DNA of 64,000 nt, taken from NCBI RefSeq assembly GCF_020554845.1, contig NZ_JAJCIA010000003.1, positions 62,001-126,000 on the forward strand, read 5' to 3'. The DNA comes from Blautia faecis (GTDB taxonomy: Bacteria; Bacillota; Clostridia; Lachnospirales; Lachnospiraceae). Below are positions 8,968 to 18,310 of the stretch, one piece after another (position 1 is the stretch's first letter; every line of letters begins with the position of its first letter). Made by a program: the position numbers and the translations under genes. A model generated the notes under the pieces. That model was not told the origin of the DNA. It saw nothing but the letters and a program-made list of their open reading frames with translations, and did not search any database.

Positions 8968-9891
8968 ATGAAAAAAACAATTGCAGGCGGCGTATGGCCG
9001 GTTATGATCACACCTTTTACAGAGGACAACAGGATCGACTATGATGCAGTCCTTCGAATCATTGAGTGGTATGACAAGAACGGTGTTGACGGAATCTTCG
9101 CAGTATGTCAGTCCAGTGAAATGTTTGAGCTGAGCCCACAGGAGAGAGTGGAGCTTGCAAAATTTATTATCAATAATACACCAAAGCACATGGGAGTAAT
9201 TGCTTCCGGACATTGCGCTGAGAAGGTAGAGGATCAGATCCGCGAAGCTCAGACTGTAATCGATGCTGGTGTAGATGCATATGTTTTCATTTCCAATCAG
9301 TTTGCAAAAGAGAACGAGAGCGAAGATGTAGCTAAGAAAAATATTGAATATCTTCTGGATCACATTGATGGAGATATGTTCGGTGTTTATGAGTGCCCGG
9401 CACCATACAAGAGACTTCTTTCACCAGAGCTTCTCAAATGGTGTGCAGAGACTGAGAAATTTGCATTCCTGAAAGACACCTGCTGTGATCTTGATCAGCT
9501 GGAAGCAAAATGCAAAGCAGTTGAGGGCACCGGATTAAAGATCTTCAATGCAAATGCAGCAACACTTCTTCGCAGCATGGAAATGGGATGTGCAGGATAC
9601 TCAGGAGTTATGGCAAACTTCCATCCGGATCTTTATGTATGGCTTTGCAAGAACTATAAAGAGCAGCCGGAGAAAGCACAGGAGCTTATGAACTTCCTTG
9701 GCGCTGCTTCCATGGTTGAGTGCCAGGTATATCCGGTAAACAGCAAATACCATATGAATCTGGTAGGTGTGCCGATGACACTTCAGTCAAGAAGACAGGA
9801 TTATAAGCTTCTTACAGGAAGCAAGAAATTAGAGATCGAAGAGTTCTGTGCGATCACAGAGACCTTCCGCAAGAGCTTTTTTGGAAAGTAA
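8968..9891 (+). CDS. Dihydrodipicolinate synthase / N-acetylneuraminate lyase superfamily aldolase
   Basis: The start at 8968 is preferred because GAGGGAGAAG precedes it and MKKTIAGGVWPVMITPF is the usual N-terminus; an upstream ATG at 8866 lies before and through repeat A. The 307-aa protein is a class I (beta/alpha)8 aldolase: the Schiff-base lysine is in FAFLKDTCCD and the catalytic tyrosine in FGVYECPAPY. The usual GSTGE substrate loop is replaced by CQSSEMFEL, so it is probably neither a true DapA nor a typical NanA but a 2-keto acid aldolase or hydratase of unknown substrate. It is the first gene of a run with a TRAP transporter, suggesting that the imported acid is its substrate. Confidence 0.8.
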   Translation: MKKTIAGGVWPVMITPFTEDNRIDYDAVLRIIEWYDKNGVDGIFAVCQSSEMFELSPQERVELAKFIINNTPKHMGVIASGHCAEKVEDQIREAQTVIDAGVDAYVFISNQFAKENESEDVAKKNIEYLLDHIDGDMFGVYECPAPYKRLLSPELLKWCAETEKFAFLKDTCCDLDQLEAKCKAVEGTGLKIFNANAATLLRSMEMGCAGYSGVMANFHPDLYVWLCKNYKEQPEKAQELMNFLGAASMVECQVYPVNSKYHMNLVGVPMTLQSRRQDYKLLTGSKKLEIEEFCAITETFRKSFFGK

Positions 9892-10030
9892 TCAGAGATA
9901 ACTGCCGGAACGGTGGGGACCGTGAGGCCGGCTGAAAGGTATTTCTTAAGATTTGTAATTGGGGTTACAAATATACGTGAAAAAAGGGAAACAAAAACAC
10001 ATAGTGTGTAAAAATCAGGAGGATGAGAGA

Positions 10031-11080
10031 ATGAAAAAAAGATTAATGGCAGCAGTATTATCAACAGCTATGGCAGCAACAATGCTGTTAACAGGAAGCA
10101 TCAGTGTACAGGCAGCAGATGCTGCAGCAGCAAATGACCCGGCAGTAGAGCTGATCTTTACATCAGTATCTGTAAGCGGTGACTCCCATACAGAGGCTAT
10201 GTATGAGTTTGCAGATAAAGTTGAGGAATTATCCGGTGGTTCCGTAACATGTAAATGCTACGACAACGGTTCTCTGTTCTCTTCCGAGAACGAGTTTGAT
10301 GCTCTTCTTAACGGAGATGCAGATCTGGCATATATTTCCTTCCCGACAATTGCAACACAGATTCCGTCCTACAGTATGTTTGCTTCCGGATATCTGTTCA
10401 GCTCCTATGAGCATATGACAAGCGTTCTCAACGGTGACATCGGACTTAACAAGATCCGTCCACAGATTGAAGAGACACTGAACATCAAACCTCTTTCCAG
10501 CTTCTATCTTGGAAGCCGTGTAATCAACACAAGAGAGAAAGAAATCAACAGCTACGATGACATGAACGGATTACTTCTCCGTATGCCGAACTCCGAAGCA
10601 TGGCTGTTCCTTGGTGAGGCACTTGGTGCAAACCCGACACCACTTTCCTTCAGTGAGCTGTATACTGCACTTCAGACTGGCGCCGTAGATGCACAGGATA
10701 ACCCGCTTCCAAGTATCGAGAGTGCAAAATTCTATGAAGTAACAAAATACATCGCAATCACAAACCACGTTGTTGACTCCATCATGCCATGTATCAACGG
10801 TGACACATGGAACAGCATGACAGAGGCTCAGCAGGAAGCTGTTACTGAGGCTATGGAATATGCAAGAGACGTAAACGATACAGCAAGACTTGACAGAGAA
10901 GCTGAACTGATCAAATTCTTTGAGGAGAAGGGACTTACTGTTACATATCCTGACATCAACGAGTTTAAAGAAAAAGTTCAGGCTAAGTACATGGAAAACG
11001 AAGATATGATCAAAGACTGGGATATGGATCTTTACAACGAAATCCAGGCTATGGCTGATACAACAACCGCAGAAGAGTAA
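10031..11080 (+). CDS. dctP: TRAP transporter solute-binding protein, DctP family
   Basis: The start at 10031 follows AGGAGG (10018-10023). The 349-aa precursor has a signal peptide cut near VQA-ADA. The mature protein shows DctP signatures: GDSHTEAMYEFADKVEELSGG near the N-terminus, NGDADLAYISF, LLRMPNSEAWLFLGEALGAN, and the family-typical ALQTGAVDAQDNPLPSI that includes the carboxylate-binding region. It should deliver an organic acid (sialic, uronic or keto acid) to the DctQM membrane pair downstream. A hairpin between dctP and dctQ probably keeps the binding protein in excess. Confidence 0.9.
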   Translation: MKKRLMAAVLSTAMAATMLLTGSISVQAADAAAANDPAVELIFTSVSVSGDSHTEAMYEFADKVEELSGGSVTCKCYDNGSLFSSENEFDALLNGDADLAYISFPTIATQIPSYSMFASGYLFSSYEHMTSVLNGDIGLNKIRPQIEETLNIKPLSSFYLGSRVINTREKEINSYDDMNGLLLRMPNSEAWLFLGEALGANPTPLSFSELYTALQTGAVDAQDNPLPSIESAKFYEVTKYIAITNHVVDSIMPCINGDTWNSMTEAQQEAVTEAMEYARDVNDTARLDREAELIKFFEEKGLTVTYPDINEFKEKVQAKYMENEDMIKDWDMDLYNEIQAMADTTTAEE

Positions 11081-11169
11081 AACGAATTGTCGTGACAACA
11101 GGCAAGACATAGTGATCAGCTATGAATTGACAGCAAAACTTGAGACATCTGTCTGACTTATAACAAAGA

Positions 11170-11203
11170 AAAGTCCCAGGCTGTGTGTACGGCCTGGGCT
11201 TTT
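11170..11203 (+). terminator. Attenuator hairpin between dctP and dctQ
   Basis: AAGTCCCAGGC and GGCCTGGGCTTTT form a GC-rich stem with a T-rich 3' side. Such a hairpin after a binding-protein gene often lowers expression of the permease genes. Confidence 0.65.
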
Positions 11204-11314
11204 GAATAAAGCACAGATTTTTGGCCTGTCTGCACAGGTGATACATTTTGCAGTAGTGGCTGCAAATGGGAACAAACCGATGGCAGAAAAGTGAATCTGA
11301 GAGGAGAGGAAACT

Positions 11315-11809
11315 GTGGATAATTTCAAAAAGATCGGGAAAAAGATCGTCGATTTTCTTGGCGTTTTTATCCCAAACATTACGTTTTTGGTAATTTTCCT
11401 TACCTTTATGGTAACGATCGTATCCAGATATTTTTTCAAAACCCCTGTAACATGGAGTTATGAGGTATCTGTTCTGGGTTACATGTGGACCATGTTCTTC
11501 GGCGTTGGTAAGGCAATGGAGGCTGATGAACACGTAGTATTTGGTCTGGTTTACGATGCTGTAAAACCTCGTACCCAGTTTATTTTTAAAGTAGTTTACA
11601 ATACATTTCTTTTAATCCTGCTGGTAACCTGTTTTGTACCGTGTTTCCAGTCCATGGTTGGAAAGAAAATGGTGACAGGAGTTCTGAAGCTTCCATATAC
11701 AGTTGTTTTTGCACCATTTATGTATATGCTGGCTGAGATCATTGTCAGAACCTGTATCAATATCAGAAATGCATTTAAAGAATACAAGGAAGGAGGAAAA
11801 GAATCATGA
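11315..11809 (+). CDS. dctQ: TRAP transporter small permease, DctQ family
   Basis: The likely start is the GTG at 11315, served by GAGGAGAGGA at 11301-11310; an upstream GTG at 11291 would place that site inside the gene. The product has about 164 aa and four hydrophobic helices, with the DctQ pattern ...TFMVTIVSRYFFKTPVTWSYE and later a charged loop MEADEHVVFG. It overlaps dctM by ATGA, so the two are translationally coupled. It partners DctM and DctP in Na+-driven uptake. Confidence 0.85.
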   Translation: MDNFKKIGKKIVDFLGVFIPNITFLVIFLTFMVTIVSRYFFKTPVTWSYEVSVLGYMWTMFFGVGKAMEADEHVVFGLVYDAVKPRTQFIFKVVYNTFLLILLVTCFVPCFQSMVGKKMVTGVLKLPYTVVFAPFMYMLAEIIVRTCINIRNAFKEYKEGGKES

Positions 11810-13091
11810 GTATGCCGATTATTATGTTGTTTGTGGTTATGGCTATCTGCTTCATAATCCGTATGCCTGTTTCTTTCTCCATGCTTGCAGCTTCTATTAC
11901 ATATTTTCTGCTTGCAGCTCCGGACAAACTGGGCCAGGTATTTACCGTTATCACTGGTAACATGTTTGCAAACTATACCATGCTTGCAGCGCCGCTGTTT
12001 ATTTTCATGGCAAATGTGCTGAATGAAGGTGAGGTAACGGACAAGCTGTTCTCTTTCTGTAATGGTCTTCTTGGAAGATTAAAAGGTGGTACAGCACAGG
12101 TTAACGTATTTATTTCCCTTATTTTCTCAGGTATGACCGGTTCTGCTATCGCAGATGCTTCCGGTATTGGTCTGATGGAGATCGACCAGATGAAAAAAGA
12201 GGGATATGATGCAGAGTTCAGCTGTGCCATTACAGCCGCTTCTGCAACGGTAGGACCGATTTTCCCGCCAAGTATTCCAATGGTTATTTACGCTATGTTA
12301 TCCGGTGCTTCCATTGGTAAGCTGTTTATGGGAGGTATGGTTCCTGGCGTTTTACTTGCCATTCTTCTTATGATCTATGTTGCGTTTATTTCTCATAAGA
12401 GAAATTATCCGGCTGGTGTGGTCATGAGTAAGAGAGAGTTCCTGAAAGCTACATTGCAGGCTCTTCCGGCACTGTTTACAGTTGTTATTCTTCTTGGTGG
12501 AATTTATTCCGGTATCTGTACTCCTACAGAGGCTGGTGCTGTTGCCTCTGCATACGCACTGATCATTTCTGCCCTGATTTACAAAACACTGGGATGGAAA
12601 AAGCTTTGGGGTATCATCAAGAAATCCGCTGCCAACACAGCTACACTGGCTCTCCTTTGCGGAACTTCCATGCTGTTCTCTTACATCATCTCTCTGGAGC
12701 AGGTTCCGAGAGTTGTTGCAAGCCTGGTTATGGGAATCACAGATAACAAATACATTTTCCTGTTTATGTAAACATCGTATTCCTGCTTCTTGGCTGTGTA
12801 CTTGATGTAAGTACTATCCAGCTGGTATTCGTACCAATGGTTCTTCCGTTGGTACAGGCTATGGGTATTGACCTTGTTCATTTCGGCGTTGTAATCTGCC
12901 TGAACATGATGATCGGTCTTTCCACACCGCCATTTGGTATGCTGTTGTTTATTGTTTCGGGACTTGGAAAAACGAAGATCAAGGGTGTCATACGGGAGAT
13001 TTTGCCGATGGTACTTATTATGATCGGGCTGTTGTTCCTGGTTACTTATGTACCGGATATTATTATGTTTATACCTAACAACTTCATGTAA
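11806..13091 (+). pseudogene. dctM: TRAP transporter large permease DctM, split by a one-base frameshift
   Basis: The 5' part (11806-12771, 321 aa) carries typical DctM sequence (PLFIFMANVLNEG, FSGMTGSAIADASGIG, GPIFPPSIPMVIY) and stops at TAA 12769-12771 right after YIFLFM. The missing C-terminus continues in another frame from about 12768 (VNIVFLLLGCVLDVSTIQLV, then GLSTPPFGMLLF) to 13091. Restoring one G (ATGTAAAC to ATGGTAAAC) would join them as FLFMVNIVF, giving a normal DctM of about 428 aa. Either the transporter is inactive in this strain or the read lost a base in a GG pair. The remaining reading frame is well preserved, which argues for a recent event or an error. Confidence 0.85.
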
Positions 13092-13112
13092 AATATGAAC
13101 TTGGGTAGTTGG

Positions 13113-13139
13113 AAAAGGGACTGTTTTGCAGTCCCTTTT
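13113..13139 (+). terminator. Terminator after dctM
   Basis: AAAAGGGACTG (13113-13123) and CAGTCCCTTTT (13129-13139) make a perfect stem around TTTTG, followed by GTTGT. Confidence 0.85.
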
Positions 13140-13157
13140 GTTGTATCGGGAGGCGCG

Positions 13158-13361
13158 GTTACCCGGACGCACTTTCGCAGCTGATATTCCACGCGGGGCG
13201 GTGCAACACTGCGGCGAGCTAACTGTTAACTACGACTAAATCGTTCAGGAGAGCCTTCACGATTAAGTCTTCGTAAGCAGTGGATCTCGCCTCCGTTAAG
13301 GGCGCACCTGGAAATGCCCCGCTTAGGAATATCAGTTGCGAAAACGCTGTGTATTGGTAAC
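13158..13361. repeat. 205-nt imperfect palindrome of unknown nature
   Basis: Nested complementary blocks run almost throughout. GTTACC (13158) pairs with GGTAAC (13356); CGCAGCTGATATTCC (13176-13190) with GGAATATCAGTTGCG (13326-13340); GGGGC with GCCCC; GGTGC with GCACC; GGCGAG (13213) with CTCGCC (13286); TAAATCGT with ACGATTAAG around a 14-nt loop near 13244-13258. There is no convincing coding frame. It could be a MITE-like insertion or a structured RNA in the leader of the glycosidase gene. Confidence 0.6.
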
Positions 13362-13455
13362 GAATGGATACAATAAAAGCGACGGTGCTGGTGATGATGG
13401 AATAGGGAATTTAGAACAATAATGTAATGTGGGACTATAAGAGGAGGACATGAGG

Positions 13456-16400
13456 ATGGGCACATTGGATGAGGTAAAGGGATTGATTAAGAATCCGCCG
13501 AAGGAGTATCGAAGTGCTCCTTTCTGGGGGTGGAATGACAGGCTTCAGAGGGAGAATCTGGGAGAGCAGATAGAGGGATTTAAGAAGGCGGGGATGGGGG
13601 GATTTTTTATTCATTCCCGTGAAGGGCTGGAGACGGAGTATCTTTCCACAGAGTGGATGGAGGATGTGAAGTTCTGTGTGGATAAAGCCCGAGAAAATGA
13701 TCTGGAGCTGTGGATATATGATGAGGATAAATGGCCGTCGGGGGCTGCGGGAGGTATGGTCAGCAAGGTAAATCCAGCGGAGTTTACGGCCAGGGCGCTG
13801 ACGATGGAGTGCGGGAAAGCCGGGGAGCTGGCGGTACCGGCGAAGCTAAGTACCGAGGAAGAAAGGATAGTTACCGGGGACTCGGATTCGATAATGTGCG
13901 GCGGGAATCGAAGCGTGGACGAAAATTCCATGTCTGGCAGGAACGGCAGTGAAGATTTGGCAGTGGAAGAAACTATGGAGACAGAGTTTCTTCAGGGTGT
14001 TTATGTGATTCAGACGGCGGCGGACGGCAGATTTATTAAGAGGATGAAAGAATATCTGACTTATGAGGAAGCTGCTGGAGCTTGCGGTGTTGATGAAGAG
14101 ATTCTGCTTCTGCGCCAGGAGATTTCTGGTAAGAGCGAGTGGTACAACGGCTTGATGCCGCCAGATAATCTGAATCCAGAGAGCGTGAAGACATTTTTGA
14201 AGTTGACCCATGAGCATTATGAGGAAGTGTTTGGCGGAAGTTTTCCAAAAGAGGTGAAAGGATTTTTCACAGATGAACCAAACTGCTGTGATTTCTTCAG
14301 CGTTTTCCATGAAGGCAGACCGTGGATTCCGTGGAGTATTGGATTTACAGAGTATTTTATTGAAAAGAGAGGATATGATCCGCAGGAGAAGCTGCCTTAT
14401 CTGTTTTTTGATGGGGAAGGGGCGGAGAAGATCCGTCATGATTATTGGAAGACGGTGGCACAGCGTTTCGAAGAAAGTTATATGAAACAGGTTTATGAGT
14501 GGTGTGATAAACGGGGACTTCGTACTACGGGACATATTTTATATGAGAACGACCTGGGCTATCAGACTCGTGTGTGCGGTGCGGCGATGCCTCAGCTTCG
14601 TTATCTGCATAATCCGGGCATTGATCTTCTTGGCGCACAGACGGATGAGTATCTGACTGTGAAACAGTGTGCAAGCGTGGCACATCAGTATGAACGTTCC
14701 ATGACCATCAGTGAGGCTTACGGCTGCACTGGCTGGGAGCTGGATTTTTCTACTCAGAAATGGCTGGGAGACTGGCAGTTCGCGCTTGGAATTACGAGAC
14801 GTTGTCAGCATCTTGCCCTGTATTCCATTACTGGCTGCAGGAAGAGGGACTATCCGCCGGTTTTCAACTATCAGAATACCTGGTGGGATGACAATGATAA
14901 GATGGAGAATTATTTTGGTCGTCTGGCGCTGTGTCTTTCTCAGGGTGAGCCGGTGCGGAAGGTGCTGATGATCCATCCGATTTCCAGCATCTGGACCGAG
15001 TGCCGCAGTGACCGGGCGGAGGATTTCAATCATCTGGAAATGAATATGGGATGGCTGGATGAGCATATTACTTCTTTAAATCGAAAAGGTGAGTATTATA
15101 ACCGGATCGCAAAAGCGCTGACTGCAGGGCATGTGGATTTTGATTTTGGAGATGAGATCCTGTTGGAGCAGGACGGCAAGGTTGAGGATGGAATGTTTGT
15201 GGCAGGAAAGTGCAGCTATCAGGTGGTTGTGGTTCCGGGAGTGAGCAATCTGTTTGCAAACACGGTGAAGCTGTTGAAGGAATTTCTTGCAGCTGGTGGA
15301 ATGGTGATCTGGCTGAAGCCGTATCCGGTGATGATTGAAGGAGAACGGATTGGTAGTAAGCAGATCTGCGTTGCTAAGAGATGGGATAAAAAAATAGATA
15401 GTGAAGATGTAAATGAAGAGAAATCTGACAGCAGGGAAGTGTGTGGAAAATATGGTGATATCCGGGATGTTTTAGATGAGAAAGCATTTGTTCATACGGT
15501 TGAGCATGAATGGGAGCTGACGGAAGCTGTGGCGAAATGCACCGGAAAAGATTTTACTGTGCGAAATGCCAGCGGCGCAGAGGATGGTGAGATTCTTTCC
15601 ATGCTGAGAAAGACAGAAGATGGACATATTCTTTTCCTGACAAATCACGATCGGAACAATGCACATCAGGTTTACATAAAACTTGACTGCGGGAACGCTG
15701 TGGAAGAGCTTGACCCGCTGACCGGAGAAGTTTGTGAGGTGGAAACTGTTGCGGATGGAGAGGGCGTTTGCTTTACCAGGACATTCGAGACGGGGATGAG
15801 CCGAATTTATTTTGTGAAGAAAATAATAGGGGCTGGACAGATTATTAAAGAGATAAATAGTGTTGAAGACAAATGTGGAATTGAGGAAGATACTACCGTT
15901 GTGGACTTGGCCGCTGTTTCTGATGGCGTAAATGCGGTGCATGAAATGACAGTGAGCAAAGCTGCCACATTCCCATACAGACATCCGCATTACACAGATC
16001 CCGTATTAGCTACATTCGGTCCGGACGCGAAATTAAGAAGAACTATGGAGAATGTGCTGACGATAGATAAATGTACTTATGAGCTGGGGGTTGCTTCAGC
16101 AAATAAAATTTGTGACGGAAATGCTATGGTGGAAGATAAAGATCTTGACGCAATTGTAGAGCAGGTATCAGAATTCAGACATGGCAGCGGACTGTCAGAA
16201 GCAGGAAGCGTCTGTGAGTCCGCAGAGATGGAAATCTGGCAGGCGCAGAAGGAAATTCGTGAGAAATTGCGCATGCAGCAGGTTTACTATAACGGTGCAC
16301 CTCAGCGATATACCTGGGTGGATCAGCCACATCCGGCAGATGGAACACCATTTACCATGCATTTCCGGTTTAATGTTGCAGAAGACATTTCCAGTGAATG

Positions 16401-17061
16401 CAGTTTTGTAATTGAGAAGCCTTATGGTCTGGAAGTTTACTTCGATGGCGTGAAATGTGCGCAGACCGGCAAATGGTTTATTGACAAAGACATGCGTTGC
16501 TTCGGACTTCCTGCTTTGAGTAAGGGGGTGCATCGGATTACCATAAAAGGCAGTTACGACCAAAAGCGGGAACTGGAAAATGTATTCGTAATTGGAAATT
16601 TCGCCGTAGATATGTCTGGCAATATTTCCAGGGAAAAAGAAATTCTGCATACTGGTGATTGGAGCATGCAAGGTTATGTAAACTATCCTGGCGGTATGAT
16701 TTACCAGTACAAGGTGCCACAGTTGATTTCCGATAAGCAGGTTCTTCTTCATTTGGGTGAGTGGAGAGGTACCCTTCTGAAAGTCAGAGTAAATGGTAAG
16801 GAAGCTGGTTTTCATTTCGAAAAGAAGAACTGTGTCACAGATGTAACTGGTCTTTTCGAAAAAGAAGAGAATACTCTGGAAATTGAAGTTTCCGGAAGTC
16901 CAAGAAACATGTTCGGCCCATTCCACCAGTCCTACACCGGCTGCAGCCGGATCAGCTGGGCTGATTTCCGCACCGAGGGAATGTTCCATACGGATGGGAA
17001 GGTGCTGAAGCCTTACGGTATGATGGGGCAGAGTTATATTTGTGAGTATGAAGAACAGTAA
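13456..17061 (+). CDS. Very large GH106-like glycoside hydrolase
   Basis: The start is placed at 13456, which gives an 8-nt spacing from AGGAGG at 13442-13447; the ATG at 13450 would leave only 2 nt. The 1201-aa protein lacks a signal peptide, so it is cytoplasmic. N-terminal signatures of the GH106 (alpha-L-rhamnosidase-related) group are clear: APFWGWND, GMGGFFIHSREGLETEYLS, WIYDEDKWPSG, and GFFTDEPNCCDFF with candidate acidic catalytic residues. The C-terminal 300 residues are beta-sandwich-like (TPFTMHFRFN..., LLHLGEWRGTLLKVRVNG). Several Ser/Glu/Asp-rich inserts (about residues 135-175, 635-670, 900-960) break the usual fold spacing. It is followed by a YhcH gene and preceded by a TRAP locus, so it probably acts on an imported glycoside. 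The linkage cut is not known. Confidence 0.75.
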   Translation: MGTLDEVKGLIKNPPKEYRSAPFWGWNDRLQRENLGEQIEGFKKAGMGGFFIHSREGLETEYLSTEWMEDVKFCVDKARENDLELWIYDEDKWPSGAAGGMVSKVNPAEFTARALTMECGKAGELAVPAKLSTEEERIVTGDSDSIMCGGNRSVDENSMSGRNGSEDLAVEETMETEFLQGVYVIQTAADGRFIKRMKEYLTYEEAAGACGVDEEILLLRQEISGKSEWYNGLMPPDNLNPESVKTFLKLTHEHYEEVFGGSFPKEVKGFFTDEPNCCDFFSVFHEGRPWIPWSIGFTEYFIEKRGYDPQEKLPYLFFDGEGAEKIRHDYWKTVAQRFEESYMKQVYEWCDKRGLRTTGHILYENDLGYQTRVCGAAMPQLRYLHNPGIDLLGAQTDEYLTVKQCASVAHQYERSMTISEAYGCTGWELDFSTQKWLGDWQFALGITRRCQHLALYSITGCRKRDYPPVFNYQNTWWDDNDKMENYFGRLALCLSQGEPVRKVLMIHPISSIWTECRSDRAEDFNHLEMNMGWLDEHITSLNRKGEYYNRIAKALTAGHVDFDFGDEILLEQDGKVEDGMFVAGKCSYQVVVVPGVSNLFANTVKLLKEFLAAGGMVIWLKPYPVMIEGERIGSKQICVAKRWDKKIDSEDVNEEKSDSREVCGKYGDIRDVLDEKAFVHTVEHEWELTEAVAKCTGKDFTVRNASGAEDGEILSMLRKTEDGHILFLTNHDRNNAHQVYIKLDCGNAVEELDPLTGEVCEVETVADGEGVCFTRTFETGMSRIYFVKKIIGAGQIIKEINSVEDKCGIEEDTTVVDLAAVSDGVNAVHEMTVSKAATFPYRHPHYTDPVLATFGPDAKLRRTMENVLTIDKCTYELGVASANKICDGNAMVEDKDLDAIVEQVSEFRHGSGLSEAGSVCESAEMEIWQAQKEIREKLRMQQVYYNGAPQRYTWVDQPHPADGTPFTMHFRFNVAEDISSECSFVIEKPYGLEVYFDGVKCAQTGKWFIDKDMRCFGLPALSKGVHRITIKGSYDQKRELENVFVIGNFAVDMSGNISREKEILHTGDWSMQGYVNYPGGMIYQYKVPQLISDKQVLLHLGEWRGTLLKVRVNGKEAGFHFEKKNCVTDVTGLFEKEENTLEIEVSGSPRNMFGPFHQSYTGCSRISWADFRTEGMFHTDGKVLKPYGMMGQSYICEYEEQ

Positions 17062-17082
17062 AAAATAACAGGAGGATTTATC

Positions 17083-17541
17083 ATGATTGCAGATTACGCA
17101 GACAAACTGAATACATATGAGGAATTTAAAGATTACGCTGACATGGTTCAGCAGTTTATCAAAAAACAGAAAGAGGAGAACCTTCCAGAAGGCAGATACG
17201 ACCTAAAAAACGGCATTTTTGCCTTGGTTCAGAAATATACCACGAAGTCCCTGGATGGTGCACAGATGGAATCCCATAAGAAATACTGCGACCTTCAGTA
17301 CATTGTAGAAGGCACTGAGAAAATTTACTGGGCATCTCTTCGCAAGCTTACCGTAGAGGATGACCGCACCCCGGAAGCTGACATTATTTTCTATAAAAGT
17401 GGTCCGGAGCAGGGATACACTCTTCTGGAGGCTGGAATGTTCGGCTTCTACGCTCCTGAAGACGGTCATATGCCCTGCATCGCCGTAACAGAAGCCCAGC
17501 CCGCAACGAAAATTGTGTTTAAGATTCCGGTGAAAGGCTGA
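17083..17541 (+). CDS. YhcH/YjgK/YiaL (DUF386) family protein
   Basis: A 152-aa cupin-like protein with family motifs GRYDLKNGIFALVQ, SHKKYCDLQYIVEG and FYAPEDGHMPCIAV; the conserved His and Glu/Asp residues would bind a metal. Relatives (EbgC, TabA, NanQ) are sugar-anomer or biofilm-related enzymes. It starts 21 nt after the glycosidase with its own AGGAGG, so the two are co-transcribed. A mutarotase-like role on the released sugar is the simplest reading. Confidence 0.88.
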   Translation: MIADYADKLNTYEEFKDYADMVQQFIKKQKEENLPEGRYDLKNGIFALVQKYTTKSLDGAQMESHKKYCDLQYIVEGTEKIYWASLRKLTVEDDRTPEADIIFYKSGPEQGYTLLEAGMFGFYAPEDGHMPCIAVTEAQPATKIVFKIPVKG

Positions 17542-17558
17542 AATACTGTGGATTCAGA

Positions 17559-17586
17559 TTGACAAGCTCTTAATAAAGCGTATACT
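17559..17586 (+). promoter_or_regulatory. Promoter of the ECF S-component gene
   Basis: TTGACA (17559-17564), a 16-bp spacer and TATACT (17581-17586). The family B element starts 10 bp downstream. Confidence 0.7.
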
Positions 17587-17595
17587 ATAGCGTGT

Positions 17596-17670
17596 TAGAG
17601 CCTGCTTGAAAAAACATTCCCGCAAATTGTGACGCACATCTTGCAGAAAGCCTTTATCAAACACGCTCTA
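17596..17670 (-). repeat. Family B element, 75-bp deletion form with both ends
   Basis: On the minus strand it reads TAGAGCGTGTTTGATAAAGG, then the same inner sequence as the left half of the 164-bp copy (CTTTCTGCAAGATGTGCGTC), then directly a right end TTTTTTCAAGCAGGCTCTA. It lies entirely in the leader of the ECF S gene. Confidence 0.8.
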
Positions 17671-17698
17671 GTAAGACACATAGTAGGAGGAAAGAGCT

Positions 17699-18250
17699 AT
17701 GAAAAACAACAATAGTATCAAAACCGTAGTTGCTATCGGTATCGGTGCAGCACTGTTCTTTGTGCTGGGACGCTTTGTGGCGATCCCTAGTCCGGTTCCG
17801 AACACAAACATCAGTCTTCAGTACGCAGTACTTGGACTTCTTGCAGCAATGTATGGCCCGGTTGCAGGCGGACTCATTGGTTTCATCGGACATACACTGA
17901 TCGACCTGTCCTGGGGTGGAAGCCCATGGTGGAGCTGGGTTATCACATCTGCATTTGTAGGTGTTGTGATCGGTCTGTTCGCCAAGAAGCTTCAGGTTCA
18001 GGAAGGCGATTTCGGAAAAAGCAAAGTTGCCGTTTTCACAGTTGCAAACGTGATCGCACATGTTGTAGGATGGGTAGTTGTTGCACCTGTACTTGACATT
18101 GTAATCTATGCTGAACCGGCAAACAAAGTATTTGCACAGGGTGCATTCGCCGCTGTTTCAAACACCATCACAGGTGTTGTAGTCGGCGGTCTTCTGATCC
18201 TGGCTTATACAAAAACAATTGCAAAGAAAGGCTCCCTGGATCAGGAATAA
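17699..18250 (+). CDS. ECF transporter S component, UPF0397 family
   Basis: A 183-aa integral membrane protein with five or six helices. It begins MKNNNSIKTVVAIGIGAALF, the classic UPF0397 start, and keeps the family block NTNISLQYAVLGLLAAMYGP and the small-residue helix needed to dock on EcfT. AGGAGG precedes the ATG. Public annotation for the family varies (riboflavin-type or methionine-regulated substrate), so the vitamin cannot be told from sequence. It has its own promoter and terminator but is followed by the matching ATPase and T genes. Confidence 0.85.
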   Translation: MKNNNSIKTVVAIGIGAALFFVLGRFVAIPSPVPNTNISLQYAVLGLLAAMYGPVAGGLIGFIGHTLIDLSWGGSPWWSWVITSAFVGVVIGLFAKKLQVQEGDFGKSKVAVFTVANVIAHVVGWVVVAPVLDIVIYAEPANKVFAQGAFAAVSNTITGVVVGGLLILAYTKTIAKKGSLDQE

Positions 18251-18268
18251 GTTGAAAGGGAAATTTGT

Positions 18269-18310
18269 AAAAGACCTTGCTATGGGGAAACTTGTGGCAG
18301 GGTCTTTTTT
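18269..18310 (+). terminator. Terminator between ECF S and A genes
   Basis: AAAAGACCTTGC and GCAGGGTCTTTTTT form an 11-bp stem with one wobble and a T-run. Confidence 0.85.

Noticed and set aside
8968..17541. A complete sialic-acid operon (TRAP, NanA, YhcH)
   Set aside because: The aldolase lacks the NanA GSTGE loop, nanE and nanK are absent, and the glycosidase is GH106-like rather than a sialidase.
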